Shown here piece by piece: positions 6,409 through 7,298 of a stretch of DNA of 7,298 bases. A model generated the notes under the pieces. It was given only the letters and a program-made list of their open reading frames with translations, did not search any database and was not told the origin of the DNA. Each line of letters begins with the position of its first letter. Position 1 is the stretch's first letter. This DNA comes from Actinomycetes bacterium (lineage in GTDB: Bacteria > Actinomycetota > Acidimicrobiia > Acidimicrobiales > RAAP-2), in contig JAJXXB010000199.1 of the NCBI GenBank assembly GCA_021781315.1, positions 1 to 7,298 on the forward strand, in the 5' to 3' direction. The translations under genes were made by a program, and so were the position numbers.

Positions 6409-7298
6409 ATGACGTCACCGCGCTTTGGCCGGGTGCTCACCGCCATGGTGACGCCCTTTGAGTCCGACGGCTCCCTGGATCTTTCAATGGCGGCAACCCT
6501 CGCGCGCTACCTCGTCGGTCACGGCAGCGACGCTCTGGTCGTGGCCGGCTCCACCGGCGAGGGCACCTCGCTGTCGGACGAGGAGAAGCTGGCCCTCTTC
6601 GCCGCGGTGGCGAGCGCGGTCGACGTGCCGGTGCTCGCCGGTTCGACGTCCTCGGACACCCGTCGCTCGGTCGAGCTGACCGCGCGCGTCGCCGACGTCG
6701 GCGTCTCCGGCGTGCTCGCGACGACGCCCGCCTACGCGCGCCCCAGCCAGGCCGGCATCGCCGCGCACCTGGGCCGGGTCGCCGAGGCGACGGCGCTACC
6801 GGTGATGATCTACGACATCCCCTCGCGCACCGGCCGCAAGATCGCCGCGACGACCCTCATCGATCTGGTGCGCAGCCACGAGAACATCGTGGCCTTAAAG
6901 GACGCGTCGGCCGACCTCGCCGGTGCCGCGCACGTGAAGGCCGTCCTCGGCGACGCCCTCGATCTCTACAGCGGCGACGACGCCCTCACGTTGCCCTTCA
7001 TGGCGATCGGCGCCGTCGGGATCGTCTCGGTCGCCGCGCACTGGGCCGGCGAGGTCTTCGCGGCGATGGTGCGTGCGGCCGAATCCGGAGACTGGCTCGA
7101 GGCGCGACGCCTCAACGAGGTTCTCGCCGAGAGCTGCGCCTTCGAGAGCACCGAGACCTACCCCAACCCCGTGCCGGCCAAGGCCGCCATGCGGGCGCTC
7201 GGCCTTGACGTCGGCGACTGCCGCCTGCCCCACAGCCCGGCCGACGACGAGATCGACGCGCGCGCGGCCCGGGTGGTCGCGGCTCTGGCGGCCTCGCG
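6409..7298 (+). CDS. dapA: 4-hydroxy-tetrahydrodipicolinate synthase, cut by the window edge
   Basis: DapA condenses pyruvate with aspartate-4-semialdehyde, the first committed step to lysine and diaminopimelate, as a cytoplasmic TIM-barrel aldolase. The frame stays open for 296 codons to the edge; family proteins are about 290-300 residues, so only the last codons are missing. Visible residues: MVTPF (13-17), GSTGEG (47-52), Tyr109 in TTPAY, YDIPSRTG (135-142) with Tyr135 and the semialdehyde-binding Arg140, Schiff-base Lys164 in ALKDAS, and YSGDD (187-191). The SRTG arginine favours DapA over N-acetylneuraminate lyase relatives. Position 48 is Ser where E. coli has catalytic Thr44. Leu163, just before the catalytic lysine, uses TTA, the only in-frame TTA I found in the window. 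It is transcribed with dapB and perhaps also from its own leaderless promoter. Confidence 0.96.
   Translation, partial: MTSPRFGRVLTAMVTPFESDGSLDLSMAATLARYLVGHGSDALVVAGSTGEGTSLSDEEKLALFAAVASAVDVPVLAGSTSSDTRRSVELTARVADVGVSGVLATTPAYARPSQAGIAAHLGRVAEATALPVMIYDIPSRTGRKIAATTLIDLVRSHENIVALKDASADLAGAAHVKAVLGDALDLYSGDDALTLPFMAIGAVGIVSVAAHWAGEVFAAMVRAAESGDWLEARRLNEVLAESCAFESTETYPNPVPAKAAMRALGLDVGDCRLPHSPADDEIDARAARVVAALAAS

Noticed and set aside
5612..6412. Open frame overlapping dapB in another plus-strand frame
   Set aside because: The product is almost entirely Arg, Gly and Ala, typical of a frame-shifted reading of GC-rich coding sequence; the dapB frame carries all family motifs.

Overview
The window is a compact, GC-rich (by eye close to 70%) stretch with five protein genes, all on the plus strand: rpsO, pnp, a large YfhO-like membrane protein gene, dapB, and the start and body of dapA, which runs off the right edge. 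The order rpsO-pnp-(one gene)-dapB-dapA, the GTG start, the tight packing and the TANNNT-type -10 boxes placed directly before start codons all point to a high-GC actinobacterium. The exact class cannot be read from the sequence; a lineage outside the classical Streptomyces/Mycobacterium groups is possible, because the gene between pnp and dapB is not the M16-family peptidase found there in Streptomyces.

Bases 1-104 are the leader of rpsO, with a possible -10 box and a foldable structure that would cover a weak ribosome binding site. rpsO (105-362) encodes ribosomal protein S15. The 124-base gap to pnp holds two hairpins, one of them long (405-458), with a GCAA tetraloop. It sits where rpsO-pnp transcripts of other bacteria carry an RNase III processing hairpin. 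pnp (487-2946) encodes a complete polynucleotide phosphorylase with an unusual charged tail of about 90 residues built from Arg/Asp/Glu/Pro repeats.

Nine bases after pnp, a GTG opens an 888-codon gene (2956-5622) for a polytopic membrane protein resembling the YfhO/GT-C glycosyltransferase-like family. A perfect 14-bp inverted repeat lies inside its first codons. Its stop overlaps the dapB start (ATGA). dapB (5619-6383) and dapA (6409 to the edge) encode the reductase and synthase of the first two committed steps of lysine/diaminopimelate synthesis. dapA comes first in the pathway but second on the DNA. Both dap starts are preceded by a TANNNT box exactly six bases upstream, so both may also be transcribed as leaderless mRNAs.

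Functionally the window joins translation and RNA decay (S15, PNPase) with cell-envelope precursor supply (diaminopimelate for peptidoglycan) and a probable envelope sugar-transfer protein. I see no mobile element, tRNA, rRNA or CRISPR array. The most interesting signals are RNA-level: the rpsO leader fold, the rpsO-pnp processing hairpin and the hairpin at the pnp/membrane-gene junction.
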